A stretch of 64,000 bases of DNA. Source: JALYNX01 sp040902845. Lineage in GTDB: Bacteria; Actinomycetota; Acidimicrobiia; Spongiisociales; ZC4RG35. Positions 7,305 through 15,731 of this stretch are shown piece by piece (the first letter of the stretch is position 1; every line of letters starts with the position of its first letter). The stretch covers positions 1-64,000 of the forward strand of contig JBBDWM010000019.1 of the NCBI GenBank assembly GCA_040902845.1, read 5' to 3'. The notes below the pieces were generated by a model. It was given only the letters and a program-made list of their open reading frames with translations. It made no database searches and was not told the DNA's origin. The translations under genes were made by a program, and so were the position numbers.

Positions 7305-9056
7305 TTAACCCCGCTCCAATTTGAAGGCGAGGTCACGGCTGAAGTCGGGCAGCGTGAGCCCACACGGCTGATCACCGGGGCAGTCGACAGTTAGCGGTTC
7401 CAGCCAGACTCCGGCCCAGGTGTCATAGGGCGAGACGGTCCAGGTCCCTCCGGCCAGGGTGTCCAGCGTGACTGACACACCGCTGCGCACTGTTTGGTCC
7501 GCCCGGATGTCATCCATGCTCGTGCCCTCGAGAGCGAAATCCTGAACCCAGAGGACGCCGCCCGCTTCTCCGGCAACCGCCCACCCTCTGACCTCGGGAT
7601 CACTCGAGGTCACTGTTACTGATTCGGGGTCGTAGGTCACCAGCGGCACCTCCTCGATGAAGGTGGCGAATCGGGCCATGTCAGATGCCATCCGGTCGTC
7701 GAATTGCCCGTACGCATTCCCGTCGTTCCACTCGATCGGGGTCATTGCCGCGCCGGCACCGAGCGCGGCCCAGGTCGAATGGTGGAGCATTTCGGGATAG
7801 GACTGCTGACCGCGCTCCCCGTACTCGCCGACCCAGTTCGGCTTCTCCTCGCCGTCCCACATCAGCTCGGTCCACCGGGCGAGTTGGGCGGCCGCCTCGA
7901 TCGGGTCGTTGAGAAACTCATATAGATGCACCTGGGGCAAGTCCATCACAGCGTGGCCCTCAGGCCAGTCAACGGAGCCCGACATGGTGGCCGTGGTCGG
8001 ATGGCGATACGGGTCGTGCTCTTGGAAATAGGCATTCACCTTCTCGTGCCACGGGTTGGTCTGGTCGTACGACTCGGTGCCGTCGATTTCGGTGATGGTC
8101 TGCCACATGGCGATGGCGGGGGAATAACCCCATCGGGCGATGATGTAGCGGTAGTAGTTGTCCTGCCAGGCCAAAGATTCCTCGTCGGTGAAGAACCCGG
8201 CGATGTCGGTGAGCTCGCGAAAGCCGTTGTGTTGCCAACGCCCGTCTCCCCAGGCGTGGTTGTCGGTTCGCAGGTATTGATGGGTCCAAATCGTGTAGAC
8301 CACGGTGACATCGTTTGCCTCCGCCTCTCGAAGGATGAAATCGATGATCTCCATTTGCGCAGGCGCGTAGTCGTCGTAGTCCTGGGCGACGAAGTTGTTG
8401 ACCCAGCTCGGCCACCACATCACATAGTTCTCTCCGGCCTCCGGCATCTCGTTGAACAGCCGCAAACCCTGACCGTCCGGGGCGGGGCCACCCATCGTCA
8501 TGTTCAGGTCGGCGTGGCCTCGCCCATACCACGGCGTGCCGTCGCTCCACGCGAGATACCGTGGGCTGTAGGAGGGGATGACCGTGTTCCCGATCTGGAG
8601 CCAACCCCGGCGATCCGACTCGGTGACGACGAAGCTCCCGTTGCTTGGTTGACTGAGGCCCCGGTGATCGGAGACGGTCACCCCGTAACTCCATTCGCCG
8701 ACCTGTGACGGTGTGAACCTGATCTTCCATTGCTCTCTCCCGTCCCAGAATCCGGGAACTTTCATATCGGTGCCGTCGGGCGCATTGAACGTGGCGTCGA
8801 GGGATACCTCTCTTTGATCGAACGGGTTCGAGTAGTCGGCTTCCAGATCGACCACGAAATCGAGCAACTCGTAGTTCCCGACACTTTCCACTGAGGGGCT
8901 GGTCGACAACACCGCAAGCCGGTCGACAGGGAGCGAGGTGGTTGTGACCAGACTCGTGTTCGGCTGAGATGGGGCCGACTTGCCCTCACTGGTGCAAGCC
9001 GACATCACGAAGATGCAGGTGGCCATGAAGACCCACCGTCCCCAAGGTGATCTCAT
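7305..9056 (-). CDS. Secreted lipoprotein glycosidase (DUF5060 + DUF4038-like TIM barrel)
   Basis: 583 residues from the ATG at 9056. A type II signal peptide ends at the lipobox V-M-S-A-C, followed by a Ser/Thr-rich linker. An Ig-like DUF5060 domain comes next (about 60-150; D-A-T-F-N-A-P-D-G), then a (beta/alpha)8 domain resembling DUF4038 / apiosidase-like glycosidases. Likely catalytic glutamates are in W-Q-T-I-T-E-I-D-G (acid/base) and W-V-G-E-Y-G-E-R-G (nucleophile). The mature protein would be membrane-anchored outside the cell, trimming plant or algal polysaccharide. The reading frame stays open further upstream but that part overlaps the divergent kinase-like gene and lacks a signal peptide, so it is not used. 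It neighbours a second glycosidase-like gene and a beta-glucoside operon. Substrate unknown. Confidence 0.8.
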   Translation of the reverse strand: MRSPWGRWVFMATCIFVMSACTSEGKSAPSQPNTSLVTTTSLPVDRLAVLSTSPSVESVGNYELLDFVVDLEADYSNPFDQREVSLDATFNAPDGTDMKVPGFWDGREQWKIRFTPSQVGEWSYGVTVSDHRGLSQPSNGSFVVTESDRRGWLQIGNTVIPSYSPRYLAWSDGTPWYGRGHADLNMTMGGPAPDGQGLRLFNEMPEAGENYVMWWPSWVNNFVAQDYDDYAPAQMEIIDFILREAEANDVTVVYTIWTHQYLRTDNHAWGDGRWQHNGFRELTDIAGFFTDEESLAWQDNYYRYIIARWGYSPAIAMWQTITEIDGTESYDQTNPWHEKVNAYFQEHDPYRHPTTATMSGSVDWPEGHAVMDLPQVHLYEFLNDPIEAAAQLARWTELMWDGEEKPNWVGEYGERGQQSYPEMLHHSTWAALGAGAAMTPIEWNDGNAYGQFDDRMASDMARFATFIEEVPLVTYDPESVTVTSSDPEVRGWAVAGEAGGVLWVQDFALEGTSMDDIRADQTVRSGVSVTLDTLAGGTWTVSPYDTWAGVWLEPLTVDCPGDQPCGLTLPDFSRDLAFKLERG

Positions 9057-9119
9057 GGTTCTCGCCTCATGGGGCGGGGATGGTAGGTCTGAGGTCGGCG
9101 TGCATATATCGTCGCCCAC

Positions 9120-9635
9120 ATGACGGGCCCAACCGATCACATCGTCATCATCGGCCCCATGGCTGCAGGAAAGACCACGGTGGGGCGGGGGATAGCGCAA
9201 CGGCTGGCGCTCGCGTTTGTCGACTCCGACGATCAGATCCGTGAACATCGAGGCGCCAACGCCGCGAGCATTGCAGGTTCCCAGGGGGTCGAAACATTGC
9301 ATCGCTTGGAGCTCCAGATGTTCTGGGACGCGCTCCATTCCCCAGATACCTCGGTCATCGCCGCCGCCGCCAGCGTGATCGAGCAAGAGGAGGTCAGGCG
9401 CGTCCTCCAGGAAGTCCGTTGTGTTTGGGTCGATGCCGAAGAGGAGATGCTCCGACCTCGTCGGTTGTCGGCCGCCCACCGACGTGAGATCACCGACGAC
9501 GAGGCGAAACGGCTGGCCACGAGGCGGCCGTGGTTCTCGAGTTGTGCCGACGTGAGAGTCGACACCGGTTTGCTGAGCGAGCATGATGCCGTCTCAATTG
9601 CGGTGGAGGCGATCACGCGACGAGATAGCAGATGA
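9120..9635 (+). CDS. Shikimate-kinase-like P-loop kinase
   Basis: 171 residues with Walker A G-P-M-A-A-G-K-T-T at about 12-20 and the shikimate-kinase-like F-V-D-S-D-D-Q-I after the first helix. The lid region contains R-P-R-R-L. The shikimate-binding residues of AroK are not clearly conserved and the protein is not near aromatic biosynthesis genes, so this is probably a paralogue that phosphorylates another small molecule such as a sugar acid. Its ATGA overlap with the glycosidase-like gene at 9632 indicates translational coupling and a shared pathway. It is divergent from the DUF4038 lipoprotein gene across a 63-bp gap. Family call firm, substrate unknown. Confidence 0.7.
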   Translation: MTGPTDHIVIIGPMAAGKTTVGRGIAQRLALAFVDSDDQIREHRGANAASIAGSQGVETLHRLELQMFWDALHSPDTSVIAAAASVIEQEEVRRVLQEVRCVWVDAEEEMLRPRRLSAAHRREITDDEAKRLATRRPWFSSCADVRVDTGLLSEHDAVSIAVEAITRRDSR

Positions 9636-10864
9636 CACAGAATCACGACACCGATCAGTTCCTGCTCGGGGTCAACTATTGGCCGCGACGCAAAGCGATG
9701 TACTGGTGGAATGACTTCGACTCCGCCGAGGTCGCCGATGAGTTCGATGTCATTGCGTCTGTGGGGATGAACGTGGTTCGCCTATTCCTTCTCTGGGACG
9801 ATTGGCAGCCGACCCCCGATTCAGTCTCTTCCGAGCGCCTCCGTGACTTCGGAACGGTGTGTGACATCGCCGCCGAGAGAGGTCTTGGCCTCGACGTCAC
9901 ATTCTTCACCGGCCACATGAGCGGCCCCAACTGGTCGCCGGCATGGCTGCTCGATCCTGGAGCCGACTCACACCCTTCGCCTTATGTCAGGCAGGTCGTG
10001 AGCGGGGGAAAGGTCGTCGACAGTCCCTACCGGAACATGTTCCACGATCCGGCTGCGCTCGGGGCCGAGCGTCTCCTGCTGACTACCGTGGTCGAGGCCT
10101 ACCGGAACCACGACGCGATCTGGATGTGGAACCTCGGAAACGAGCCCGACTTGTTCGCCCATCCCAGGACTGCTGCTGAAGGTCGTGCCTGGGTCCGTGA
10201 GATGACCGGGCTCATTCACGACCTTGATCCCGATCATCCGGTCACCACCGGGCTTCACGCGGCGAACCTGTTCAACGACAACGGCTTGCGGGTCGACGAG
10301 GTGTTTGCCGAGAGTGATGTTGCTGTGATGCATGGCTACCCGATGTATGTCGAATGGGCTCGCGACAATCTCGACCCGGATTTCGTGCCCTATCTCTGCG
10401 CACTTGTCACCGCGCTGAGCGGGAAGCCCTGTCTCGCGGAGGAGTGGGGTGGTTGTACCTCCCCCGACACCGAGGAGTCGGTCGTTTGGGAATGGACCGC
10501 CTATGGATCACCACGCACCCAGTTCATGGCGGGGGAGGCAGCTTTCGCCGACTATGTCGGCGAGGTGTTGCCTCGACTGGTCGAAGTCGGTTCGACCGGA
10601 GCTTTTCTCTGGTGCTTCGCGGATTATGCCGAGGATCTATGGGACCGTCCCCCATGTGACCCTGGCGGCGCCAAACACGAGCGGCATTTCGGCCTCGTCC
10701 GCCCGGACGGAAGTCTGAAGCCACATGCCGATGTGATCCGTCGGTTCAGCCAGTCCAGGCCCGCGATCCAGAGCGCGGTGAAAAAGGTGACGCTCGACGT
10801 GACCGTCGATGAGTACTACCAGGACCCCTGGCACCACGCCCAGAGGCTCTATCAGGGCTGGTAG
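9632..10864 (+). CDS. GH5-like (clan GH-A) glycoside hydrolase
   Basis: 410 residues, a (beta/alpha)8 barrel of cellulase/mannanase type. The general acid is E171 in N-L-G-N-E-P. The nucleophile is in L-A-E-E-W-G-G (E270/E271, more likely E271). The N-terminus F-L-L-G-V-N-Y-W-P-R-R and the substrate-side strand V-A-V-M-H-G-Y-P-M-Y support clan GH-A. There is no signal peptide, so it acts in the cytoplasm on imported oligosaccharide or glycoside. The start overlaps the kinase-like gene by 4 bp, so a hydrolase/kinase pair is probable. It lies just upstream of the LacI/ABC/GH1 operon, separated by a GC-rich hairpin and a 7-bp repeat. Exact family and substrate are not certain. Confidence 0.75.
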   Translation: MTQNHDTDQFLLGVNYWPRRKAMYWWNDFDSAEVADEFDVIASVGMNVVRLFLLWDDWQPTPDSVSSERLRDFGTVCDIAAERGLGLDVTFFTGHMSGPNWSPAWLLDPGADSHPSPYVRQVVSGGKVVDSPYRNMFHDPAALGAERLLLTTVVEAYRNHDAIWMWNLGNEPDLFAHPRTAAEGRAWVREMTGLIHDLDPDHPVTTGLHAANLFNDNGLRVDEVFAESDVAVMHGYPMYVEWARDNLDPDFVPYLCALVTALSGKPCLAEEWGGCTSPDTEESVVWEWTAYGSPRTQFMAGEAAFADYVGEVLPRLVEVGSTGAFLWCFADYAEDLWDRPPCDPGGAKHERHFGLVRPDGSLKPHADVIRRFSQSRPAIQSAVKKVTLDVTVDEYYQDPWHHAQRLYQGW

Positions 10865-10902
10865 CCGCCCGGCATTCAGGCCGAAGGCCTTCCTTGCCAT
10901 TG

Positions 10903-10926
10903 GCGTTTTGCGTTTTGCGTTTTGCG
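10903..10926. repeat. Heptanucleotide tandem repeat, locus 2
   Basis: Three consecutive GCGTTTT units followed by GCGG, between the glycosidase-like gene and lacI-type regulator. Confidence 0.7.
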
Positions 10927-10940
10927 GCCGCGAAGCGGCC
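10926..10940. terminator. GC hairpin downstream of the glycosidase-like gene
   Basis: GGCCGC-GAA-GCGGCC, a perfect 6-bp stem with a GAA loop followed by TTCTGAG. It may end transcription of the kinase/glycosidase pair. The U-tract is poor, so this is tentative. Confidence 0.35.
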
Positions 10941-10943
10941 TTC

Positions 10944-10957
10944 TGAGAGCGCTTTCC
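10944..10957. promoter_or_regulatory. Upstream LacI-type half-consensus operator
   Basis: TGAGAGCGCTTTCC matches the perfect palindrome at 11020-11033 except in the last arm. The centres are 76 bp apart, about seven helical turns, which would allow looping between two bound LacI-family dimers. Confidence 0.55.
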
Positions 10958-10989
10958 GAAGTCGCTCCCAAATGATTCCCCGCTTTTGG

Positions 10990-11019
10990 TTGACACGGCA
11001 GAGAAATTGTCTGTATGTT
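10990..11019 (+). promoter_or_regulatory. Promoter of the LacI-type regulator gene
   Basis: -35 TTGACA at 10990-10995, an 18-bp spacer, and -10 TATGTT at 11014-11019 (TANNNT type). The operator starts at the next base, so a bound repressor would cover the transcription start. The ROK regulator promoter at 47023-47052 has the same hexamers and spacing. Confidence 0.65.
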
Positions 11020-11033
11020 TGAGAGCGCTCTCA
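11020..11033. promoter_or_regulatory. LacI-family operator (perfect palindrome)
   Basis: TGAGAGCGCTCTCA, a perfect 14-bp palindrome with the central CG typical of LacI-family sites. It lies between the -10 box and the AGGAGGAG ribosome-binding site (11033-11040) of the regulator gene, implying autorepression. Confidence 0.8.
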
Positions 11034-11049
11034 GGAGGAGCCGCTTCGC

Positions 11050-12057
11050 ATGGCACGAACGCTGGATGACTTGGCCGAACTGAGTGGTGTTTCCCGGGCC
11101 ACCGTCTCTCGGGTGATCAATGGCGGTTCGGTGTCGCCTGAGACGCGGCAAAAGGTGCTCGACGTCCTAGAGACCACCAACTATCGGCCAAACCTCGCAG
11201 CGCGAAACCTCGCCAGCGGCAAGTCCGGAGTGGTTGGCGTCGTCATGCATGTCGCAGCCCAGCTGACCTTCTCGGATAACTACTTCGCCGGGCTGCTTAC
11301 CGGCATCTGCGATTCGTTGACGGAGCATGCGGCGGGAATGATGCTCTGGCTCGGCAACCGGACCAAGGAAGAGACTCTCGACCAGATCCTTTCGATGGGG
11401 ATGCTTGACGGGATCATCGTCACTGCCGACACCGTCGACGATCCCCTGGTCGATGGTCTTCGGTCCTCGGGTGTGCCCACCGTCCTCATCGGGCACCGTC
11501 GTGCTGACAGTGATGCCAGCTACGTCGATATCGACAGCGAGGCCTCTGCCGAGGCGATCACTGATCACCTGGTCGGGCTGGGGCGAACCCGGATTGGCCA
11601 TATCACGGGGCGTCGGGACAGCGTCTCCGGCCGGGACCGTAAGGCCGGCTACAGACAGTCCCTGCGCCGCGCCGGACTTCCACCCGGCGGCCTGATCGCG
11701 GAGGGCGACTACACCGCAGAAGGTGGCTACAAAGCGGCGGCCCGACTCATCGAGGACGGCGTAGACGCCATCTTCTGTGCCAGTGACAACACTGCCGCCG
11801 GCGCTCTGGACGCGATCCGTAATGCCGGTCTCAGGGTGCCGGACGACATCGCCCTGGCCGGATTCGACGATCTCGCCTTCGCCAGCGAGCTCGACCCACC
11901 CTTGACCACGATGCGGCAGGACATCGAGGGGATCGGCCAGGAGGCCGCAAGAAACCTCCTCAGGCTCCTCGAGCGGCCCGAAGGTGGACCGCGTCGGGTG
12001 CTTCTTCCAACCGAGTTGGTGATCAGACAGTCGACGGTTGGATGGCTCTCGGGGTAG
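11050..12057 (+). CDS. LacI-family transcriptional regulator
   Basis: 335 residues. The N-terminal helix-turn-helix reads L-D-D-L-A-E-L-S-G-V-S-R-A-T-V-S-R-V-I-N, with the hinge helix L-A-A-R-N-L-A-S-G at about 52-60. A periplasmic-binding-type effector domain follows, with A-L-A-G-F-D-D near residue 275. It probably represses itself and the downstream ABC importer and GH1 genes, released by an imported beta-glucoside or derived sugar. The perfect TGAGAGCGCTCTCA operator in its own promoter supports this. The ribosome-binding site AGGAGGAG is 9 bp from the ATG. The gene is followed after 99 bp by the binding protein on the same strand. Confidence 0.9.
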   Translation: MARTLDDLAELSGVSRATVSRVINGGSVSPETRQKVLDVLETTNYRPNLAARNLASGKSGVVGVVMHVAAQLTFSDNYFAGLLTGICDSLTEHAAGMMLWLGNRTKEETLDQILSMGMLDGIIVTADTVDDPLVDGLRSSGVPTVLIGHRRADSDASYVDIDSEASAEAITDHLVGLGRTRIGHITGRRDSVSGRDRKAGYRQSLRRAGLPPGGLIAEGDYTAEGGYKAAARLIEDGVDAIFCASDNTAAGALDAIRNAGLRVPDDIALAGFDDLAFASELDPPLTTMRQDIEGIGQEAARNLLRLLERPEGGPRRVLLPTELVIRQSTVGWLSG

Positions 12058-12156
12058 CCCCGAAGAGAGATAGGCCCTGCCCGTCCCCGGGGCAGGCCGC
12101 ACCGGTCGAAGTCGGTCGGTGACAATGTCCGGGGCGAAGGAGGAGAACGGATAGAA

Positions 12157-13617
12157 ATGAAGAAAACAAAGAGAATCGCCCTAGTGGTGGTCCTTCTGCT
12201 CATTGTTGCCGCATGCGGTGGTGACACCGGGTCCACCACCACGGTGGCCCCTGGTGGGGATTCCACGACAACGGTGGCGGGGGCAACGACCACGGTTGGG
12301 GAGCCGGCCGGCGAGCCGGTGACGATCCGATGGTTCATCGGACTGGGCACCGGAGCCAACCCCGAGCAGAAGGCGGCCCAGGACGCTGCGGTGGTCGAGT
12401 TCAATGCGACGCACCCCAACATCATCCTGGAGATCGAGATCGTCGAACACGACGCCGCTCCTGCTGCCCTGGCAACGGAGATGTCTGCAGGCAACGCCCC
12501 TGACATCGTCGGCCCGGTGGGTCGTGAGGGTGCCAACGGCTTTGCCGGCCAGTATCTGGACCTGGCGCCGTTGATCGAGTCGAGCGGGTTGGATCTCTCG
12601 AGGTGGCCAGAGGCGACCGTCGAGAACTTCCGGGAGAGTGATGGGACCCTTGCTGGGCTCCCCTTCGCTTCCTACCCGTCGTTCATGTACTACAGCCGGG
12701 ACCTGTTCGATGAGGCCGGTCTTCCCTATCCGCCACAGGAGTACGGGGCCGACGGCACCGCTGTCTACGGCGCGGGGACCGAATACGAAGGCACATGGGA
12801 CTTCGACAAGGTCGCCGAGATCGCCAAGATCCTGACCGTCGACTCAAACGGCAACGACGGGACGAGCGCCTCGTTCGACCCAACCAGCCGGGTGCAGTAC
12901 GGCTTCGTCTGGCAGTGGACCGACCGTCTATTCCAGCAGGGGTCGTTCTGGGGAGCCGGTTATCCGGTTGCCGCTGACGGCACCGCCGACATCCCACAGG
13001 ACTGGCAGGACGAGTGGGCCTGGTACTACGACGCGATCTGGACCTCCGGGTTCGCGCCGGCTCAGGCAGACATCGACGCGATGGGCGGCAACGCCTTCCA
13101 GTCGACCAAGGCTGCGATGGGTATCAGCCACCTGTGGTTCACCTGCTGTATCCGCAACGATGACACCGGGGCTGCCGGCGACTTCTACGACATCGCCGTG
13201 ATGCCGTCGCACAACGGCAAGGTGACGGCGAATATGCACGCCGACACCTTCCGGATCCTGTCGTCCACCGAGCATCCAGAGGAAGCGTTCGAGGTCCTCA
13301 CCTATCTGGTCACCGACGGGGCCCTCCCGCTTCTGACCACCTACGGTGCGGCACCAGCCGATCCGGCATTGGTGGAAGACTTCCTCGCGACCCTCGATGA
13401 GAGGTATCCGCAGGGTGTCAACTGGCAGGTGGCGTTGGACAGCGCGGCGTTCGCCGAGTCGCCCGCCCACGAGACGTTCGTCCCGGGGTGGCAGGAGTAC
13501 GTCGACAGGATGGGTGTGACGCTGACAGCAATACTCACCGATCCCGCGCTCGATCTGGACGCGGAGATCGCTACGTTGGAGTCGGATCTGTCCACGATCT
13601 TTGCCGACAACAGCTAA
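12157..13617 (+). CDS. ABC sugar transporter, substrate-binding lipoprotein
   Basis: 486 residues. The lipoprotein signal peptide ends at I-V-A-A-C, then a Thr/Gly linker (S-T-T-T-V-A-P-G-G), then a family-1 extracellular solute-binding fold (I-R-W-F-I-G-L-G near residue 56). The linker style is common in acidimicrobial lipoproteins. It captures an oligosaccharide, probably a beta-glucoside given the GH1 gene at the end of the operon, and delivers it to the two permeases that follow. Ribosome-binding site GGAGGAG precedes the ATG. A 7-bp-stem hairpin at 12076-12096 lies in the leader between lacI and this gene. No ATPase is encoded here, so a shared MsmK/MalK-type ATPase elsewhere is presumably used. 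Confidence 0.88.
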   Translation: MKKTKRIALVVVLLLIVAACGGDTGSTTTVAPGGDSTTTVAGATTTVGEPAGEPVTIRWFIGLGTGANPEQKAAQDAAVVEFNATHPNIILEIEIVEHDAAPAALATEMSAGNAPDIVGPVGREGANGFAGQYLDLAPLIESSGLDLSRWPEATVENFRESDGTLAGLPFASYPSFMYYSRDLFDEAGLPYPPQEYGADGTAVYGAGTEYEGTWDFDKVAEIAKILTVDSNGNDGTSASFDPTSRVQYGFVWQWTDRLFQQGSFWGAGYPVAADGTADIPQDWQDEWAWYYDAIWTSGFAPAQADIDAMGGNAFQSTKAAMGISHLWFTCCIRNDDTGAAGDFYDIAVMPSHNGKVTANMHADTFRILSSTEHPEEAFEVLTYLVTDGALPLLTTYGAAPADPALVEDFLATLDERYPQGVNWQVALDSAAFAESPAHETFVPGWQEYVDRMGVTLTAILTDPALDLDAEIATLESDLSTIFADNS

Positions 13618-13626
13618 ACAGCGATC

Positions 13627-14598
13627 TTGACCGTATTGACCGAGGATGGGGCGGCCGGAGGGCCGGCCGCCCCATCGACACCGAAGACCAAGAAGACCGT
13701 CTCGCTCGCCAAGCGGCGAGGGCGCGCCGGCCTCTGGTTCGTCATGCCATGGATCGTGGGATTCTTCCTCTGGTACGCGATCCCGATCTTCGCTTCGCTC
13801 TGGTTCTCGTTCACCGACTTCAATCTCGTCTCCGACGAGCCCACCCAGTTCGTGGGTCTGGACAACTGGCAACGTCTCATAGCCGATCCTGACGTGAGGA
13901 GGTCGGCGATGGTGACTTTCAGGTTCGGGCTCATCGCCCTCCCGCTGGCAATCATCTTCCCGGTGTCTTTGGCATACCTCCTCGTCAACCGCAATCTCAG
14001 GGGTCGGGAGGGTTTTCGAGCGCTGTTCTTCATGCCATCGATCATCCCCTTCGTGGCGGCGGTCCTCATATTCGGTGGGATCATGAACGCCCGAATCGGC
14101 TGGGTGAACCGGATCCTGGCTTGGGTGGGGATCGATGGCCCGGACTGGTTCCTCGACCCGACATGGGTCTATCCCTCACTGGCATTCGTCGGGTTGTGGG
14201 GCGTGGGCAACGCCATGATCATCTTCATCGCCTCGATGAACTCAGTGCCCTCGAGCCTCTATGACGCGGCGCGGATGGACGGTGCCACTGAGGTGCGCAC
14301 CTTCTGGCACATCACTCTGCCGATCATCTCCCCGATCATCTTCTACAACGTGATCATCGCACTCATTGGGATCTTTAACTATTTCCTGGTGCCATACGTC
14401 CTGAACAATGGGACTGGTGCTCCCAACGGGGCCACCAACTTCTACGCCCTGTACTTCTTCAAACAGGGATTCAAGTATTTCGATATGAGCTATGCCGCCA
14501 CGCTGGCCTGGGCCCTCTTTATCGTCGCCCTGATAGTCACCGGCCTCGTGTTTTGGTCGGCCAAGTATTGGGTCTACTACGAGGCTCGGAGGGACTGA
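13627..14598 (+). CDS. ABC sugar transporter permease (MalF/UgpA type)
   Basis: 323 residues from a TTG start 9 bp after the binding protein stop. It has a cytoplasmic N-terminal Gly/Pro/Lys-rich tail, then six hydrophobic segments. The ATPase-coupling EAA loop is D-A-A-R-M-D-G-A-T-E-V-R-T-F-W-H-I-T-L-P, close to the consensus EAA-x3-G-x9-I-x-L-P. It forms the membrane channel with the next permease. The TTG start has no competitor in frame. Confidence 0.88.
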   Translation: MTVLTEDGAAGGPAAPSTPKTKKTVSLAKRRGRAGLWFVMPWIVGFFLWYAIPIFASLWFSFTDFNLVSDEPTQFVGLDNWQRLIADPDVRRSAMVTFRFGLIALPLAIIFPVSLAYLLVNRNLRGREGFRALFFMPSIIPFVAAVLIFGGIMNARIGWVNRILAWVGIDGPDWFLDPTWVYPSLAFVGLWGVGNAMIIFIASMNSVPSSLYDAARMDGATEVRTFWHITLPIISPIIFYNVIIALIGIFNYFLVPYVLNNGTGAPNGATNFYALYFFKQGFKYFDMSYAATLAWALFIVALIVTGLVFWSAKYWVYYEARRD

Positions 14599-14599
14599 T

Positions 14600-15697
14600 T
14601 TGACCGCCACTCTGAAGCCTGCCAGGAGCAGTGAGTTGCCTGAAGCGCCGCCGCCACCCAAACGCAACCCGGGGCGCAGACCACTGGCCAAGGGCTGGCT
14701 GTCGACCTCCACCGTTGCTTTGCTTCTTTTCGTATTTCTGCTGCCACTGGGATACATGTTGGTCACGTCGGTGAAGTCGGAAGCTCAGCTCGCCAACATT
14801 GGCGGGCCAATCCTTCCCAGATCACCTGCGACTTTCGAGTTCGAAGGGAAGGAACTCGACATGTTCACAGTTGCGATGCCCGACGGCAGTGAGCGAAGCC
14901 TGGCAATGCTCAAACCCGGTCGTGAGGTGTCTCAATTCATCGACCCCAGCGATCCTGGTGCCCCACCCATCGAGTGGGAGGGGAACTGGAGACTGCTGCC
15001 ACCAGCTTACGAATTGGACCCCCAATGGGGGAATTACGAGCGAGCCTGGGACTTGATGAACTTCCCCACCTTGCTTCGCAACACGCTGATCATTGCCGGG
15101 CTTGGAACGATCGGTGCAGTGATCTCCTCAATCCTGGTTGCGTATGGTTTGGCTCGGTTCAAGGTCCCGTTCGCCAGGTCAATCCTGGTAGTTCTGATTG
15201 CCACGATCCTTCTGCCCTCGTTCGTGACGCTGGTGCCCAAGTATGCCTTTTTTGTGCGGATCGGGTGGGTAGGCACCATGCTCCCTCTGATAGTGCCCCA
15301 CTTTTTTGCCAATGCTTTCAATGTGTTCCTCTTGCGGCAGTATTTCCTCACCATTCCCATGGAACTCGACGAGGCTGCGACCATCGACGGCGCCGGTTCA
15401 TTTCGCACCCTGTGGTCTGTAGTGCTGCCACAGATGAAGGCAGCGGTGGTGGCAGTGAGTCTGTTTCATTTCTATTTCGCCTGGAACGACTTTCTCGAGC
15501 CATTGATCTATCTGTCTACAAGACCTGAATTGGTGCCGATCTCTGTCGGATTGCGGGCCTTCAACACCATCTATGACACTCAACCCACCTTGATCCAGGC
15601 CGGCTCGATGATCAGTTTGATAGTCCCGGTCGTTGTCTTCTTGCTCGCCCAGAAGGTGTTCCTCCAGGGCATCGACCTCTCCGGCGTCCAGAAATAG
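14600..15697 (+). CDS. ABC sugar transporter permease (MalG/UgpE type)
   Basis: 365 residues from a TTG start, one base after the previous stop. The EAA loop reads D-E-A-A-T-I-D-G-A-G-S-F-R-T-L-W near residue 255. A segment of about 100 residues between the first and second membrane helices (F-E-G-K-E-L-D-M-F-T to E-R-A-W-D) is longer than in most MalG proteins and would form an extracytoplasmic domain. It completes the importer with the upstream permease and binding protein. Confidence 0.87.
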   Translation: MTATLKPARSSELPEAPPPPKRNPGRRPLAKGWLSTSTVALLLFVFLLPLGYMLVTSVKSEAQLANIGGPILPRSPATFEFEGKELDMFTVAMPDGSERSLAMLKPGREVSQFIDPSDPGAPPIEWEGNWRLLPPAYELDPQWGNYERAWDLMNFPTLLRNTLIIAGLGTIGAVISSILVAYGLARFKVPFARSILVVLIATILLPSFVTLVPKYAFFVRIGWVGTMLPLIVPHFFANAFNVFLLRQYFLTIPMELDEAATIDGAGSFRTLWSVVLPQMKAAVVAVSLFHFYFAWNDFLEPLIYLSTRPELVPISVGLRAFNTIYDTQPTLIQAGSMISLIVPVVVFLLAQKVFLQGIDLSGVQK

Positions 15698-15731
15698 ATA
15701 TGAGCGAGGACAGAGGGAGGTCAGCTGGTTG

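Noticed and set aside
7305..9584. A longer glycosidase frame reaching upstream to 9584
   Set aside because: The extra part is antisense to the kinase-like gene and would bury the signal peptide; the ATG at 9056 is preferred.
12076..12096. Intrinsic terminator between the LacI gene and binding protein
   Set aside because: A 7-bp stem exists but no T-run follows; at most a partial attenuator.
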